From positions 1 through 64,000 of the forward strand of contig NZ_ASWD01000002.1 of NCBI RefSeq assembly GCF_000407485.1: a DNA stretch of 64,000 bases, in the 5' to 3' direction. Below are positions 1-8,758 of this stretch, in pieces. The DNA comes from Enterococcus pallens ATCC BAA-351 (lineage in GTDB: Bacteria; Bacillota; Bacilli; Lactobacillales; Enterococcaceae). Made by a program: the position numbers and the translations under genes. Positions within the stretch are counted from its first letter, which is position 1. Each line of letters starts with the position of its first letter. The notes beneath the pieces were generated by a model. It searched no databases and was not told where the DNA came from. It was given only the letters and a program-made list of their open reading frames with translations.

Positions 1-83
1 ATGAAAGAAAAAGCGTTCGACTTGCATGTATTAGGCACGCCGCCAGCGTTCGTCCTGAGCCAGGATCAAACTCTCATAAAAAG
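1..83 (-). rRNA. 16S ribosomal RNA, 5' end only
   Basis: The reverse strand carries the universal 16S 5' sequence, including the 27F primer site GAGTTTGATCCTGGCTCAG, then the conserved ACGAACGCTGGCGGCGTGCC stretch and the start of variable region V1. The gene is cut by the window edge, so about 80 nt are present. Transcription runs leftward out of the window. The V1 start (CGAACGCTTTTTCTTTCAT) resembles Enterococcus, but this is too short for a species call. The exact mature 5' end is estimated to within a few bases. Confidence 0.95.
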
Positions 84-278
84 TGTTTGAAACAGTCTTG
101 CGACTGTTCAGCTCAATTTAAAAATTGATTCGCTAGCAATTGCTTGCTATGTTGTTTGCTTCTATTATATAGAAGCGCCCTACACATTTGGTTTGTTTTA
201 TTCGTTCAGTTTTCAAAGGTCTACTATATGATAAATCTGACAATCCGTTGTAAAACTTGTCGTTCCAACAACTTTTAT
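84..278 (-). promoter_or_regulatory. rRNA operon leader with boxA-like antitermination site
   Basis: This is the transcribed leader between the most proximal rRNA promoter and the 16S gene. At 204-220 the reverse strand reads ACCTTTGAAAACTGAAC, the boxA-type element typical of Gram-positive rRNA leaders and spacers. At about 155-176 a short hairpin (GCTTCTA/TAGAAGC) follows, then a second at about 133-151 (AGCAAGCA/TGCTAGC-like). These plausibly belong to the 16S processing stalk. No protein gene is present. Confidence 0.7.
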
Positions 279-307
279 ATCATATCAGTTGCTTCATAAT
301 TAGTCAA
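279..307 (-). promoter_or_regulatory. rRNA promoter P3 (gene-proximal)
   Basis: On the reverse strand a -35 TTGACT (302-307) and a -10 TATGAT (279-284) are separated by 17 bp. It is the promoter closest to the 16S gene and the third of three similar promoters whose -10 boxes lie 84 bp apart. Confidence 0.85.
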
Positions 308-362
308 GAACTTTTTTCATCTTTTTTCTGAAAAAATGAAATTATCAATCAGCAACTTTCAT

Positions 363-391
363 ATCATATCTTTTATCAAAACGTTTGTCAA
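363..391 (-). promoter_or_regulatory. rRNA promoter P2 (middle)
   Basis: On the reverse strand a consensus -35 TTGACA (386-391) and a -10 TATGAT (363-368) are 17 bp apart. The bases after the -10 (ATATGAAAGTTGCTG) resemble those of P1 and P3, suggesting promoter duplication. Confidence 0.88.
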
Positions 392-446
392 CAAAAAGTT
401 TTCCGAATATTTTCGTGAATTTTTTCTTTTTGCAGCAACGTTTTGT

Positions 447-474
447 ATCATATCATATACAGGGAGAATGTCAA
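447..474 (-). promoter_or_regulatory. rRNA promoter P1 (distal)
   Basis: On the reverse strand a consensus -35 TTGACA (469-474) and a -10 TATGAT (447-452) are 16 bp apart. It lies only about 20 bp downstream of the terminator of the maltose genes, so malT-mapP transcription is stopped just before the rRNA promoters. Confidence 0.85.
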
Positions 475-496
475 CAGCTTTGCCTAATTTTTTTCA

Positions 497-529
497 TAAA
501 AAAACTGGTCCTATTAATCTAAGACCAGT
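497..529 (-). terminator. Intrinsic terminator after mapP
   Basis: The arms ACTGGTC (from 523-529) and GACCAGT (from 504-510) on the reverse strand are followed by a run of T. The mapP stop codon lies in the loop, so the hairpin overlaps the coding end. Confidence 0.8.
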
Positions 530-1349
530 TAATCTCTGCTTCTATCCCTAAATGATCGCTAATTAGCGGCAAATCTTTTCCGTCAAATACAGTTTTATAC
601 TTATTTACACGGAATGCAGCTTGATTGAAAATATAGTCTATTCGAATGCTTGTATGATTATTTTGCCAACCATCAATAGCTTTTTCAACCGTTCCTCTTC
701 CATAACGAACCTCAGCCTGCTTATAGCTGTCCAAAAAGTTTAAAGGACTTTCCATTATTAATTGGTAGCCTTGGTCAGCTACTTCATCAGAATTGTTGAA
801 GTCCCCCATGATCATCATTGGAAGAGATATTTTTTTTGCTTCGTTTTCCAATTGTTGCCACTCATAAGAGAAGCCTTCTGATGAAGAAATCCACCATGAA
901 AAGTGACCATTAATTACTACAAAGTCTCTTCCCTGATGATTCGTCTTACTTATTAGGACATTTCTTGTGCGGTAATCTTTAGGATCAGCGCTTTCCGAAA
1001 TAAGCAGTGAATAAGAGGCAAGGGGACTTTTTGATAAAAGCCCTACCCCTTCATGATAAATGTCATACCCAATATGGTTATATACCCAACTCCAGTAATA
1101 ATTACAGCCTAATTCGTTCAGTCTATTCACCAGTAATAGCATAAAATTGTCTTCACGAATTGCTTTTTGCTTCAATACAGGCTGAAAATAATTGTTGGTA
1201 GTTATTTTGGCAGCGTTTCTACCTTGATTAACTTCTTGTAACGAAACTAAATAATAGTCATTTTTTTTGATTGTTTGTGCCAAAACCTCAATTTGCTTTC
1301 CCAGGTCCTCTTCCATATAGCTATGTGTGTTTAATGTTAATACCTTCAT
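519..1349 (-). CDS. mapP: Maltose-6'-phosphate phosphatase, endonuclease/exonuclease/phosphatase fold
   Basis: The 276-aa cytoplasmic protein has the full endonuclease/exonuclease/phosphatase motif set: N7 in LTLNTH, E39 in SLQEVN, H149 in INGHF, D183/N185 in MGDFNN, D238 in RIDYIF and D265-H266 in ISDH, the usual metal and catalytic residues. It begins 14 bp after malT on the same strand and so is probably co-transcribed with it. In Enterococcus faecalis the gene next to malT encodes MapP, which removes the 6'-phosphate from PTS-imported maltose-6'-phosphate so that maltose phosphorylase can act. The assignment rests on this context plus the fold. By sequence alone it could be another sugar-phosphate phosphatase or a nuclease-fold enzyme. 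Confidence 0.85.
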   Translation of the reverse strand: MKVLTLNTHSYMEEDLGKQIEVLAQTIKKNDYYLVSLQEVNQGRNAAKITTNNYFQPVLKQKAIREDNFMLLLVNRLNELGCNYYWSWVYNHIGYDIYHEGVGLLSKSPLASYSLLISESADPKDYRTRNVLISKTNHQGRDFVVINGHFSWWISSSEGFSYEWQQLENEAKKISLPMMIMGDFNNSDEVADQGYQLIMESPLNFLDSYKQAEVRYGRGTVEKAIDGWQNNHTSIRIDYIFNQAAFRVNKYKTVFDGKDLPLISDHLGIEAEINWS

Positions 1350-1363
1350 AAAACCCCACCTTC

Positions 1364-3547
1364 TTAGCTATCAATACTACCAATGCTTTCTCCTTTTTTC
1401 ACTTGTCCAGTTTTATCAAAGTGATACGCTTCTATTTTTTCACCATTAGTGAAGATAACAATCATTGTAGTTAGCTTACCAGCTTTCTCAATCTCCGCCA
1501 AATTTACCTTAGCAATAGGCGTTCCTGCTTCAACCATCTGTCCCTCGTCGACTACTATATTAAACGGTCCGCCTTTTAAATCTACTGTATCAATACCCAT
1601 ATGAATCAATACTTCAATACCATTAGACGTTTCTAAACCAATGGCATGTCTTGTTGGAAAAACAGAGGTCACTTTTCCAGTCAGCGGGCTTACAATTTCA
1701 CCGTTATCAGGGATGATTGCAAAACCTTCGCCCATCATCTTTTGTGAAAACACATCATCTTCAACTTGATCAATCGCGATTAGCTCTCCATCAGCTGGTG
1801 CGACTAACTGTGTATTCGCTCCAGAAAAATTAGTTTCTATTTTTTCAACAGGAGTTGTTGTGCTTTCTACCGAAACAGTTGGAATCTCAGCACCGGAATC
1901 TAATAAATCTTGAATATCTGATTTAAGAATATCTGCCTTCGGACCATAAACTGCCTGAACGCCATTATCCTTTACTAAAAGACCCATTGCTCCAGCTTTC
2001 TTCCATTGTGCTTCGTTGCCGACCTTTTGATTATCATTTACTGAAACCCGCAGTCGAGTCATACAAGCATCAACATCAGAAATATTGTTCGATCCACCAA
2101 GCAGATTAATAATTTGAACAATTTGAGAATTAGCATCCGCGGTTCCACTGTTGCTTGCAGTCGCTTCATCTGCCCCTTCATTTTCATAGTTACCATTTCT
2201 TCCTGGCGTAGCATAATTGAATTTTTTTATCATAAAATTCGCAACAAAATAAGTGAAAAAACCAAAGACAATGGTAACAATAACAAAGTTTAAGAAGTCA
2301 CCGCCGATTCCTGCATTTAATCCCATCGGCAAGCGTGTCAATAATTCAATGTTACCAAATGAGTGAACTCGCAAATTAATGATGTCTGCCATCGCAAATG
2401 CGGCTCCTTGAATAACAGAATAAACAGCATACAATGGTGCTGCAACAAACATAAACATATACTCCAAAGGTTCCGTAACGCCTGTTAAGAATACCGCTGC
2501 TGCTGCTGAAACGTACATTGACTTGTATTGTTTAACTTTATCTTTATCAACATTGCGGTACATAGCAACAGTTAGCCCCATCAAAATACCCGATGAGCCA
2601 ATCATTTGTCCTACTTTAAAACGCGCTGGTGTCCATTGCTCTAAAACTTGTGCATATTGTGCAGTATCTCCTGCGCCACGTAAGTTTACTAAATCTGTTG
2701 CCCATGCCAGCCAAAGAGGGTCTTGTCCAAATACTTGTTGTCCTGCCTGAGCTCCAGTCAGTATTTCATATGTTCCACCAAGAGCTGTATAGTTAATTGG
2801 AATAGTTAACATATGATGTAGCCCGAAAGGCAATAGCAATCGTTCCAAAGTACCGAACAAGAATGGTGCTAGGATTGGTGCTGTGTCTTGTGATTCAGCA
2901 ATCCATTTACCAAATTCGTTAATTCCCGTTTGGATAACCGGCCATACTAACGCTAAAATTAAAGAAACTATTACGGAACGGAAAATGACTACAAATGGTA
3001 CAAACCGCTTCCCATTAAAAAAGGTTAACACTTCAGGCAGTTTTCTGAAATTATAGTATTTATTATAAGCGGTCGCACCAACAAAACCTGCAATAATTCC
3101 GACGAAAACCCCCATATTTAGCGCTGGAGCTTCCAATACACTAGTGAAATAACCATCTACCATAATTTCTTGGCCTAAAAGCGTATGCGTAATTGCTTCA
3201 GGATTCGCTAACATTTCACTAGTTACGCCAAAAATTGCTCCTGTAATACGATTAATTAGAATAAATGCCAAACCAGCTGCAAATGCCCCTCCAGCTTTCT
3301 CTTTTGCCCAGCTTCCGCCGATTGCTAAAGCGAACAACACGTGAAGATTTCCGATAACCGCCCAACCGATATTCTCAATTACACTACCAGTCGTTACCAA
3401 CCATCCTAAATTCTCACTAATCATAGGCAATGATTTACCAATACTAATCATCAGTCCAGCAGCAGGCATTACTGCAATAACAACCATTAATGCTTTACCG
3501 AACTTTTGCCAAAACTCAAAACTAAAAATACCTTTGATCCCTTTCAT
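1364..3547 (-). CDS. malT: Maltose PTS transporter, fused EIICBA
   Basis: The 727-aa glucose-family PTS permease has an N-terminal IIC membrane domain (about 1-440, with a TGVTEPLEYMF substrate-site motif near 355-365), a IIB domain with phosphocysteine C495 (DACMTRLR), and a C-terminal IIA domain with phosphohistidine H649 (VLIHMGID). It imports and phosphorylates maltose to maltose-6'-phosphate at the membrane. The divergent maltose phosphorylase gene, the mapP gene behind it and the MalR-type operator in its promoter support maltose (possibly also trehalose-type disaccharides) as substrate. The start follows a good AAAGGAGAGG Shine-Dalgarno. The domain order matches E. faecalis MalT. Confidence 0.9.
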   Translation of the reverse strand: MKGIKGIFSFEFWQKFGKALMVVIAVMPAAGLMISIGKSLPMISENLGWLVTTGSVIENIGWAVIGNLHVLFALAIGGSWAKEKAGGAFAAGLAFILINRITGAIFGVTSEMLANPEAITHTLLGQEIMVDGYFTSVLEAPALNMGVFVGIIAGFVGATAYNKYYNFRKLPEVLTFFNGKRFVPFVVIFRSVIVSLILALVWPVIQTGINEFGKWIAESQDTAPILAPFLFGTLERLLLPFGLHHMLTIPINYTALGGTYEILTGAQAGQQVFGQDPLWLAWATDLVNLRGAGDTAQYAQVLEQWTPARFKVGQMIGSSGILMGLTVAMYRNVDKDKVKQYKSMYVSAAAAVFLTGVTEPLEYMFMFVAAPLYAVYSVIQGAAFAMADIINLRVHSFGNIELLTRLPMGLNAGIGGDFLNFVIVTIVFGFFTYFVANFMIKKFNYATPGRNGNYENEGADEATASNSGTADANSQIVQIINLLGGSNNISDVDACMTRLRVSVNDNQKVGNEAQWKKAGAMGLLVKDNGVQAVYGPKADILKSDIQDLLDSGAEIPTVSVESTTTPVEKIETNFSGANTQLVAPADGELIAIDQVEDDVFSQKMMGEGFAIIPDNGEIVSPLTGKVTSVFPTRHAIGLETSNGIEVLIHMGIDTVDLKGGPFNIVVDEGQMVEAGTPIAKVNLAEIEKAGKLTTMIVIFTNGEKIEAYHFDKTGQVKKGESIGSIDS

Positions 3548-3576
3548 AAGACCTCTCCTTTAAAAAAATTATTAAT

Positions 3577-3627
3577 GCAATCGGTTGCGCTGTTTTGCAT
3601 TATACACTGCAAAAATACTTTTGTAAA
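3577..3627 (-). promoter_or_regulatory. malT promoter and MalR-type operator
   Basis: On the reverse strand the -35 is TTTACA (3622-3627), the -10 is TATAAT (3599-3604), with a 17-bp spacer. Immediately downstream, covering about +1 to +20, is the LacI-type half-palindrome pair GCAACCGATTGC (3577-3588). The same 12-mer recurs in the malP promoter. Repressor bound here would block initiation or early elongation. Confidence 0.8.
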
Positions 3628-3689
3628 CTCTTCCAACAAAATTAATTATTTACTATAATGGTGATTTTTGTCAAGATTTAAGCTTTTAC

Positions 3690-3719
3690 TTGACTAACGC
3701 AACCGATTGCGTATATGAT
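3690..3719 (+). promoter_or_regulatory. malP promoter and MalR-type operator
   Basis: The -35 is TTGACT (3690-3695) and the -10 is TATGAT (3714-3719), with an 18-bp spacer. The spacer is almost filled by the palindrome CGCAACCGATTGCG (3698-3711), a LacI/GalR-family operator. The product of malR, third gene of the operon, is the likely ligand-responsive repressor. Confidence 0.85.
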
Positions 3720-3749
3720 AAAAGAAAAAGCACGCTTAGGAGGAAGAAC

Positions 3750-6029
3750 ATGAACCAAATTCAACGATTATTTGATATTGACCCTTGGAAAATCCGTACA
3801 ACCACATTAGATAAACAAAACCGCCGCTTACAAGAATCCCTTACTAGTATCGGAAACGGATATATGGGACTGCGAGGCAACTTTGAAGAAACCTATAGTG
3901 GAGATCATCATAAAGGAACCTATTTAGCTGGCATTTGGTATCCTGATAAGACAAGAGTCGGCTGGTGGAAAAACGGCTATCCTGATTATTTTGGAAAAGT
4001 AATTAACGCAATTGATTTTTTACAAATGAAAATTTTCATTAATGAAGTGGAAGTTGATTTAGCTAAACAGGAAATGGTAGATTTCGAGTTAGAGCTAAAT
4101 ATGCAAAACGGTGTTCTATCCCGCTCGTTTACAGTAGTGTTAGGCGATGCTAAAGTCCGCTTTTCTTTTGAACGCTTTTTGAGTATTGTCAAGAAAGAAT
4201 TAGCAGTGATTAAATTAACCGCCGAATGCCTTTCAGGCGATGCAACCATTAAGATCATTTCTAGTTTAGACAACAATATCCAAAACGAAGACAGCAATTA
4301 CGAAGAAATGTTTTGGATTGAAAAAGAACGCGGCCACAAAGAAGAGATTAGTTTTTTGACTGCTCAAACTGTTCCAAATAACTTTGGAATTGAACAATTT
4401 TCAATCACTGCTGCTATGAAGCATCTTGGTACCCTGGAAGCACAAGTGCAACATGATGATCAACTAATCGTCTCTGAGCAATTCGAATGGACTTTGACTG
4501 CTGGCGAAGCTGCTGAAGTAGAAAAACGAGTAGTGATTTTAACGAGTCGAGATCTTCCAGAAGCCAAACAGCGGGAAGCAGCTGCGGAATTGCTAACTAC
4601 TTATGATCAAACTTACGACGAGCTGTACAAAGAACAAAGCGCTGCTTGGGCAAAACGTTGGGAATTAGCAGATGTATTAATTGAAGGTGACGATGAAGCT
4701 CAGCAAGGAATTCGCTACAATATTTTCCAGCTATTCTCTACTTATTACGGCGATGATGAACGATTAAATATCGGGCCTAAAGGTTTCACTGGTGAAAAAT
4801 ATGGTGGTGCAACTTACTGGGATACTGAGGCCTATGCAGTACCAATGTATTTGGCTTTAGCAAAACCTGAAGTCTCTAAAAATCTATTGAAATATCGGCA
4901 TAACCAATTGCCAGAAGCAAAAATTAATGCTCAAAAGCAAGGGTTAAAAGGTGCACTCTATCCGATGGTCACTTTTACAGGGATTGAATGCCATAATGAA
5001 TGGGAGATCACCTTTGAGGAAATCCATCGGAATGGTGCGATCGCTTATGCTATCTACAATTATACAAACTATACAGGTGATGATAACTATTTGAAACAAG
5101 AAGGCTTAGAAGTGTTAACTGAAATCGCACGCTTTTGGGCTGACCGGGTACACTTTTCGAAACGCAATCAAAAATATATGATTCATGGTGTGACTGGTCC
5201 TAACGAATATGAAAACAACATTAACAACAATTGGTATACCAACACTATCGCAAGGTGGGTACTAAAATATACCTTGGAAAACTATTTACGATATCAGGAT
5301 AGTACTTCTGTTATCATTACTAAAGAAGAACAAGTCAAATGGCAAGACATAATCGAAAATATGTACCTACCAGAGGATAAAGAACTAGGCGTGTTTGTTC
5401 AACATGATACTTTCTTAGATAAGGATCTTATGCCAGTAAGTGATCTTGCGCCAGAGGATCGTCCCCTTAATCAAAAATGGTCCTGGGACAAAATTTTGCG
5501 TTCTTGCTTTATTAAACAGGCAGATGTTTTGCAAGGAATTTATTTCTTTAATGACCAATTCAGCATAGAGGAAAAGAAAAGAAACTTTGAATTCTATGAA
5601 CCAATGACAGTTCACGAGTCTTCTTTGTCCCCTTCCGTCCACGCAGTTTTAGCTGCTGAACTAGGAAAAGAAGAGAAATCGGTTGAGATGTATCAACGTA
5701 CAGCTCGCTTAGACTTGGATAACTACAATAATGATACACAAGATGGCCTGCATATCACCTCTATGACCGGCAGCTGGCTAGCTATTGTCCAAGGTTTTGC
5801 CCAAATGAAGACCTTTAACAACAAATTAAGCTTCGCACCATTTTTACCTAGCAAATGGCAAAGCTATTCTTTCCATATTAATTATCGTGGACGTCTAATT
5901 GCTGTTGCAGTGAATGGAGATGAGGTTGCATTGAGCCTTAAAGAAGGTACACCATTTAACGTGGACATTTACAACCAAACAGTGGAGTTAGTTAACGAAG
6001 TGACTGTTCCACTAATTAAGGAGGGCTAA
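3750..6029 (+). CDS. malP: Maltose phosphorylase, GH65
   Basis: The 759-aa family-65 enzyme phosphorolyses maltose to glucose and beta-D-glucose-1-phosphate in the cytoplasm. Visible features are the N-terminal [14 protein letters not shown] and [20 protein letters not shown] signatures of maltose phosphorylases, the (alpha/alpha)6-barrel motifs ([10 protein letters not shown]), and the general acid Glu486 in [10 protein letters not shown], one residue from the Glu487 reported for the Lactobacillus brevis enzyme. An upstream in-frame ATG exists, but AGGAGGAAGAAC directly precedes the 3750 ATG, and the upstream one lies inside the promoter. It is followed after 1 bp by pgmB. Kojibiose or trehalose phosphorylases belong to the same family, but the locus favours maltose. 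Confidence 0.92.
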   Translation: MNQIQRLFDIDPWKIRTTTLDKQNRRLQESLTSIGNGYMGLRGNFEETYSGDHHKGTYLAGIWYPDKTRVGWWKNGYPDYFGKVINAIDFLQMKIFINEVEVDLAKQEMVDFELELNMQNGVLSRSFTVVLGDAKVRFSFERFLSIVKKELAVIKLTAECLSGDATIKIISSLDNNIQNEDSNYEEMFWIEKERGHKEEISFLTAQTVPNNFGIEQFSITAAMKHLGTLEAQVQHDDQLIVSEQFEWTLTAGEAAEVEKRVVILTSRDLPEAKQREAAAELLTTYDQTYDELYKEQSAAWAKRWELADVLIEGDDEAQQGIRYNIFQLFSTYYGDDERLNIGPKGFTGEKYGGATYWDTEAYAVPMYLALAKPEVSKNLLKYRHNQLPEAKINAQKQGLKGALYPMVTFTGIECHNEWEITFEEIHRNGAIAYAIYNYTNYTGDDNYLKQEGLEVLTEIARFWADRVHFSKRNQKYMIHGVTGPNEYENNINNNWYTNTIARWVLKYTLENYLRYQDSTSVIITKEEQVKWQDIIENMYLPEDKELGVFVQHDTFLDKDLMPVSDLAPEDRPLNQKWSWDKILRSCFIKQADVLQGIYFFNDQFSIEEKKRNFEFYEPMTVHESSLSPSVHAVLAAELGKEEKSVEMYQRTARLDLDNYNNDTQDGLHITSMTGSWLAIVQGFAQMKTFNNKLSFAPFLPSKWQSYSFHINYRGRLIAVAVNGDEVALSLKEGTPFNVDIYNQTVELVNEVTVPLIKEG

Positions 6030-6030
6030 C

Positions 6031-6693
6031 ATGTTTAAGGGCGTACTTTTTGATCTTGATGGTGTTATTACAGACACCGCTGAGTACCATTATCAAGCTT
6101 GGAAAAAACTGGGAGCTGAAATAGGAATTACCATTGACCGCAAATTTAATGAACAGTTAAAAGGAGTCAGTCGCGACGATTCACTTACACGTATGCTGGA
6201 ATACGGTGGGAAATCTACTGAATTTACACCTCAGCAATTTGTAGAATTAGCTGCTCGAAAAAATAAAAATTACGTAGAGATGATTCAAAAAGTCTCGCCA
6301 AATGATGTATATCCTGGTATTTTAGAACTGTTAGAAAATTTAAAACAAGCAGGAATCAAAATTTCATTAGCATCAGCTAGTAAGAATGGTCCATTTCTAC
6401 TGAAACAAATGAGGTTAACTAATTATTTTGACGGCATCGCCGACCCTGCCAAAGTACAAGCAGGAAAACCTGCTCCAGATATTTTTATTGAAGCTGCTAA
6501 GATTGTCGGATTAACGCCGCATGAATGCATTGGAATTGAAGATGCTCAAGCTGGAATCACTGCTATCAAAGCCAGTGGTGCATTACCAATCGGTGTAGGA
6601 AAACCCGAACAGCTAGGTCACGACATCGCGCTTGTAGCATCTACTAAAGAATTAACCTTAGAATTTTTAGACGACTGCTGGAAAAAACAGTAG
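6031..6693 (+). CDS. pgmB: Beta-phosphoglucomutase
   Basis: The 220-aa HAD-superfamily enzyme converts the beta-glucose-1-phosphate released by MalP into glucose-6-phosphate via a beta-glucose-1,6-bisphosphate intermediate. The [18 protein letters not shown] start gives the nucleophile Asp8 and acid/base Asp10 in the DxD arrangement typical of beta-PGM. SASKNG and the GIEDAQAGI motif supply the remaining HAD residues. It starts 1 bp after the malP stop, with the SD AAGGAGGG inside the malP end, so the two are translationally linked. Confidence 0.93.
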   Translation: MFKGVLFDLDGVITDTAEYHYQAWKKLGAEIGITIDRKFNEQLKGVSRDDSLTRMLEYGGKSTEFTPQQFVELAARKNKNYVEMIQKVSPNDVYPGILELLENLKQAGIKISLASASKNGPFLLKQMRLTNYFDGIADPAKVQAGKPAPDIFIEAAKIVGLTPHECIGIEDAQAGITAIKASGALPIGVGKPEQLGHDIALVASTKELTLEFLDDCWKKQ

Positions 6694-6713
6694 CCGAGAG
6701 AAGGGAGAGAATC

Positions 6714-7733
6714 ATGACTGTTACTGTAAAAGATGTTGCAAAAAAAGCCGGAGTCTCTCCTTCTACCGTTTCTCGCGTAATTAACGATCATCCTAGTATC
6801 TCAAGTGAAACAAAAAAGAAGATTCGCCAGATTATGGAGGACATGGGCTATTTTCCTAATGTTACCGCTCGTAATTTAGGTAAACAACGAGCCAATTCTT
6901 TAGGAGTGATACTTCCGCCATTGGATTCCAGCGAACGAATCGGTAACCCGCTATATCTAGAGTTGATTAATGCTATTAACGAAACAGCCCATGATTTTCA
7001 GGTGACTACCGCTGTCGCTTCTGCTACGACAGCAAAAAGTTTATTAGAGAATGTCACACGGATGCATCGACAAAAACAGGTGGACGGATTTATTTTGACC
7101 TATTCAGAAAAAGATGATCCTATAGCAAAATATCTATACGAAAAGCAGGTTCCCTTCACTTTAATCGGACGGCCGGCAGAAAAGGAAGCCGAAATTGTCT
7201 ATGTCGATAACGATAACCAGCTGCTAGGTAAGCAAGCTGCCGAATTTTTGTTGTCAAAGGGACATAAAAACATTTTGTTTGCCTCAAACGTGAATCAGCA
7301 AATAATCTTTTTCGAACGCTACTTCGGGTATCAAGAAGCGCTTATGCTGGCAAATCTGCCGACACATCCACCCATTACTTTGATTCAACCGGAAGATTAT
7401 GCTACCTTTCCTGAGATTATTGAGGAAACAAAAGCAACAGCTCTAGTGGTAATCGATGATATTTTTGCTCTGCGAATTATCCAATTAGCGAATCTTTATG
7501 GCTATCAGGTACCCGATGATCTATCTATCATCAGTTTCAATAATTCAATTTTTGCGACCTTAGTACACCCTTACTTAACAACTATTGACATTGATATATC
7601 TGATTTAGGACGTTTAGGTACGCAAAAGCTCATGGAGCAAATCGAAAATCAACCAAGTAACGGTGTCCAATTAGTTGTACCACATCAATTGATCCAAAGA
7701 GAAACTGTCATCGAAAATCCTAAGAATCAATAA
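6714..7733 (+). CDS. malR: LacI/GalR-family regulator of maltose genes
   Basis: The 339-aa protein has an N-terminal lambda-repressor-like HTH (TVKDVAKKAGVSPSTVSRVIND), a LacI hinge region (about 45-60) and a periplasmic-binding-protein-like effector domain. It is the last gene of malP-pgmB-malR and is followed by a terminator. Palindromic operators of LacI type occur in both the malP and malT promoters, so it probably represses both. E. faecalis MalR occupies the same position. The aldose epimerase gene malM, present in the E. faecalis operon, is absent here. Confidence 0.9.
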   Translation: MTVTVKDVAKKAGVSPSTVSRVINDHPSISSETKKKIRQIMEDMGYFPNVTARNLGKQRANSLGVILPPLDSSERIGNPLYLELINAINETAHDFQVTTAVASATTAKSLLENVTRMHRQKQVDGFILTYSEKDDPIAKYLYEKQVPFTLIGRPAEKEAEIVYVDNDNQLLGKQAAEFLLSKGHKNILFASNVNQQIIFFERYFGYQEALMLANLPTHPPITLIQPEDYATFPEIIEETKATALVVIDDIFALRIIQLANLYGYQVPDDLSIISFNNSIFATLVHPYLTTIDIDISDLGRLGTQKLMEQIENQPSNGVQLVVPHQLIQRETVIENPKNQ

Positions 7734-7735
7734 AA

Positions 7736-7772
7736 AGCTGAAGGCGCAACTTGTGGCCTTCAGTCTTTTTTC
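7736..7772 (+). terminator. Terminator of the malP operon
   Basis: The hairpin CTGAAGGC/GCCTTCAG (7738-7745 and 7756-7763) is followed by TCTTTTTT. Confidence 0.85.
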
Positions 7773-7805
7773 GCTATACTGCACAAATAGAAAGAAGGAA
7801 CAAAC

Positions 7806-8597
7806 ATGCTGATTATTCTATTAGGTATAGCACTCTTTATATTGTACGCTCGATATGAAACCTTTAATTTAAAAGAAAAGCATTTTAGTCTGAAAAAGGA
7901 ACCACAAATAAAAATCACAGAAGAGTCCACGGGTTCTTTCACAATTGCACATATTAGCGACGTCCATTTCTCAAGGTTCTATTCTGCAAAACGTTTTTCA
8001 AAAATTGTTGCTGCGATTAATCGACAGTCACCCGATGTCATTGTATTCACCGGCGATCTAGTAGAAGATTTTCGCTATTGGCGAAAAAAAGATTGTTCCG
8101 GAATCATCCGACAGTTGAAGGCTTTACAAGCAAATCAAGGGAAATTTGCTATTCTAGGAAATCACGACTATCAATCTGATGGCCAACAGCACGTACAAAA
8201 CCTCTTAATAGAAAGCGGCTTTAAACTTTTAGATAATCGAACACAGTTAGTAAACTCCATTAGTCTTTCTGGGATTGAAGATAGTCAAGGAGGTAAACCC
8301 GACTATTCAATTACACCCCTACCAGCTGATTTTTCAGTTTTATTGCTTCACGAACCAGATCAGGTGAATCAAGTGCAGTTCCTATCAGCATTTGATTTGG
8401 TTTTAGCAGGACATAGTCATGGAGGTCAGCTTCGATTTCCTGGAGTCACTTACCGAAACCAAGGATCTAAAAAATATTGGGCAGGTACCTATCATCTATC
8501 TGATAAAACGATGCTTATCGTAAATACCGGTTTAGGAACTACAGGACCTCCATTACGGTTTCGTGTTATCCCTGAAATTCTTTATCTTCATTTGTGA
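7806..8597 (+). CDS. Membrane-anchored metallophosphoesterase
   Basis: The 263-aa protein has a short N-terminal hydrophobic anchor (residues 1-16) followed by a calcineurin-like phosphoesterase domain with the complete metal-binding set: HISDVHF, FTGDLVED, LGNHDY, LLHEPD and AGHSHGGQ. It resembles Bacillus YkuE-type phosphoesterases. The substrate cannot be deduced; lipid or nucleotide phosphoesters are possible. The SD is AGAAGGAA. It stands alone, between the mal terminator and a separately promoted RpiR-type regulator. Confidence 0.8.
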   Translation: MLIILLGIALFILYARYETFNLKEKHFSLKKEPQIKITEESTGSFTIAHISDVHFSRFYSAKRFSKIVAAINRQSPDVIVFTGDLVEDFRYWRKKDCSGIIRQLKALQANQGKFAILGNHDYQSDGQQHVQNLLIESGFKLLDNRTQLVNSISLSGIEDSQGGKPDYSITPLPADFSVLLLHEPDQVNQVQFLSAFDLVLAGHSHGGQLRFPGVTYRNQGSKKYWAGTYHLSDKTMLIVNTGLGTTGPPLRFRVIPEILYLHL

Positions 8598-8758
8598 AAC
8601 CTCATCCCTCTATGATTTAGCGGTTTGAATGCTATTTCGAAACAAACGACAACGGAAAATAGAAATAATTATAGTCATTCATCATAAATCATTAAAATTT
8701 GAGGCGTAGTCTCGTGAAAAAAATGATATAATAAAGAAAAACGGAAAAGAGGTAGATT

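Noticed and set aside
336-551. 71-aa forward reading frame over the rRNA promoter region
   Set aside because: It overlaps two rRNA promoters and the mapP terminator on the other strand, with no SD.
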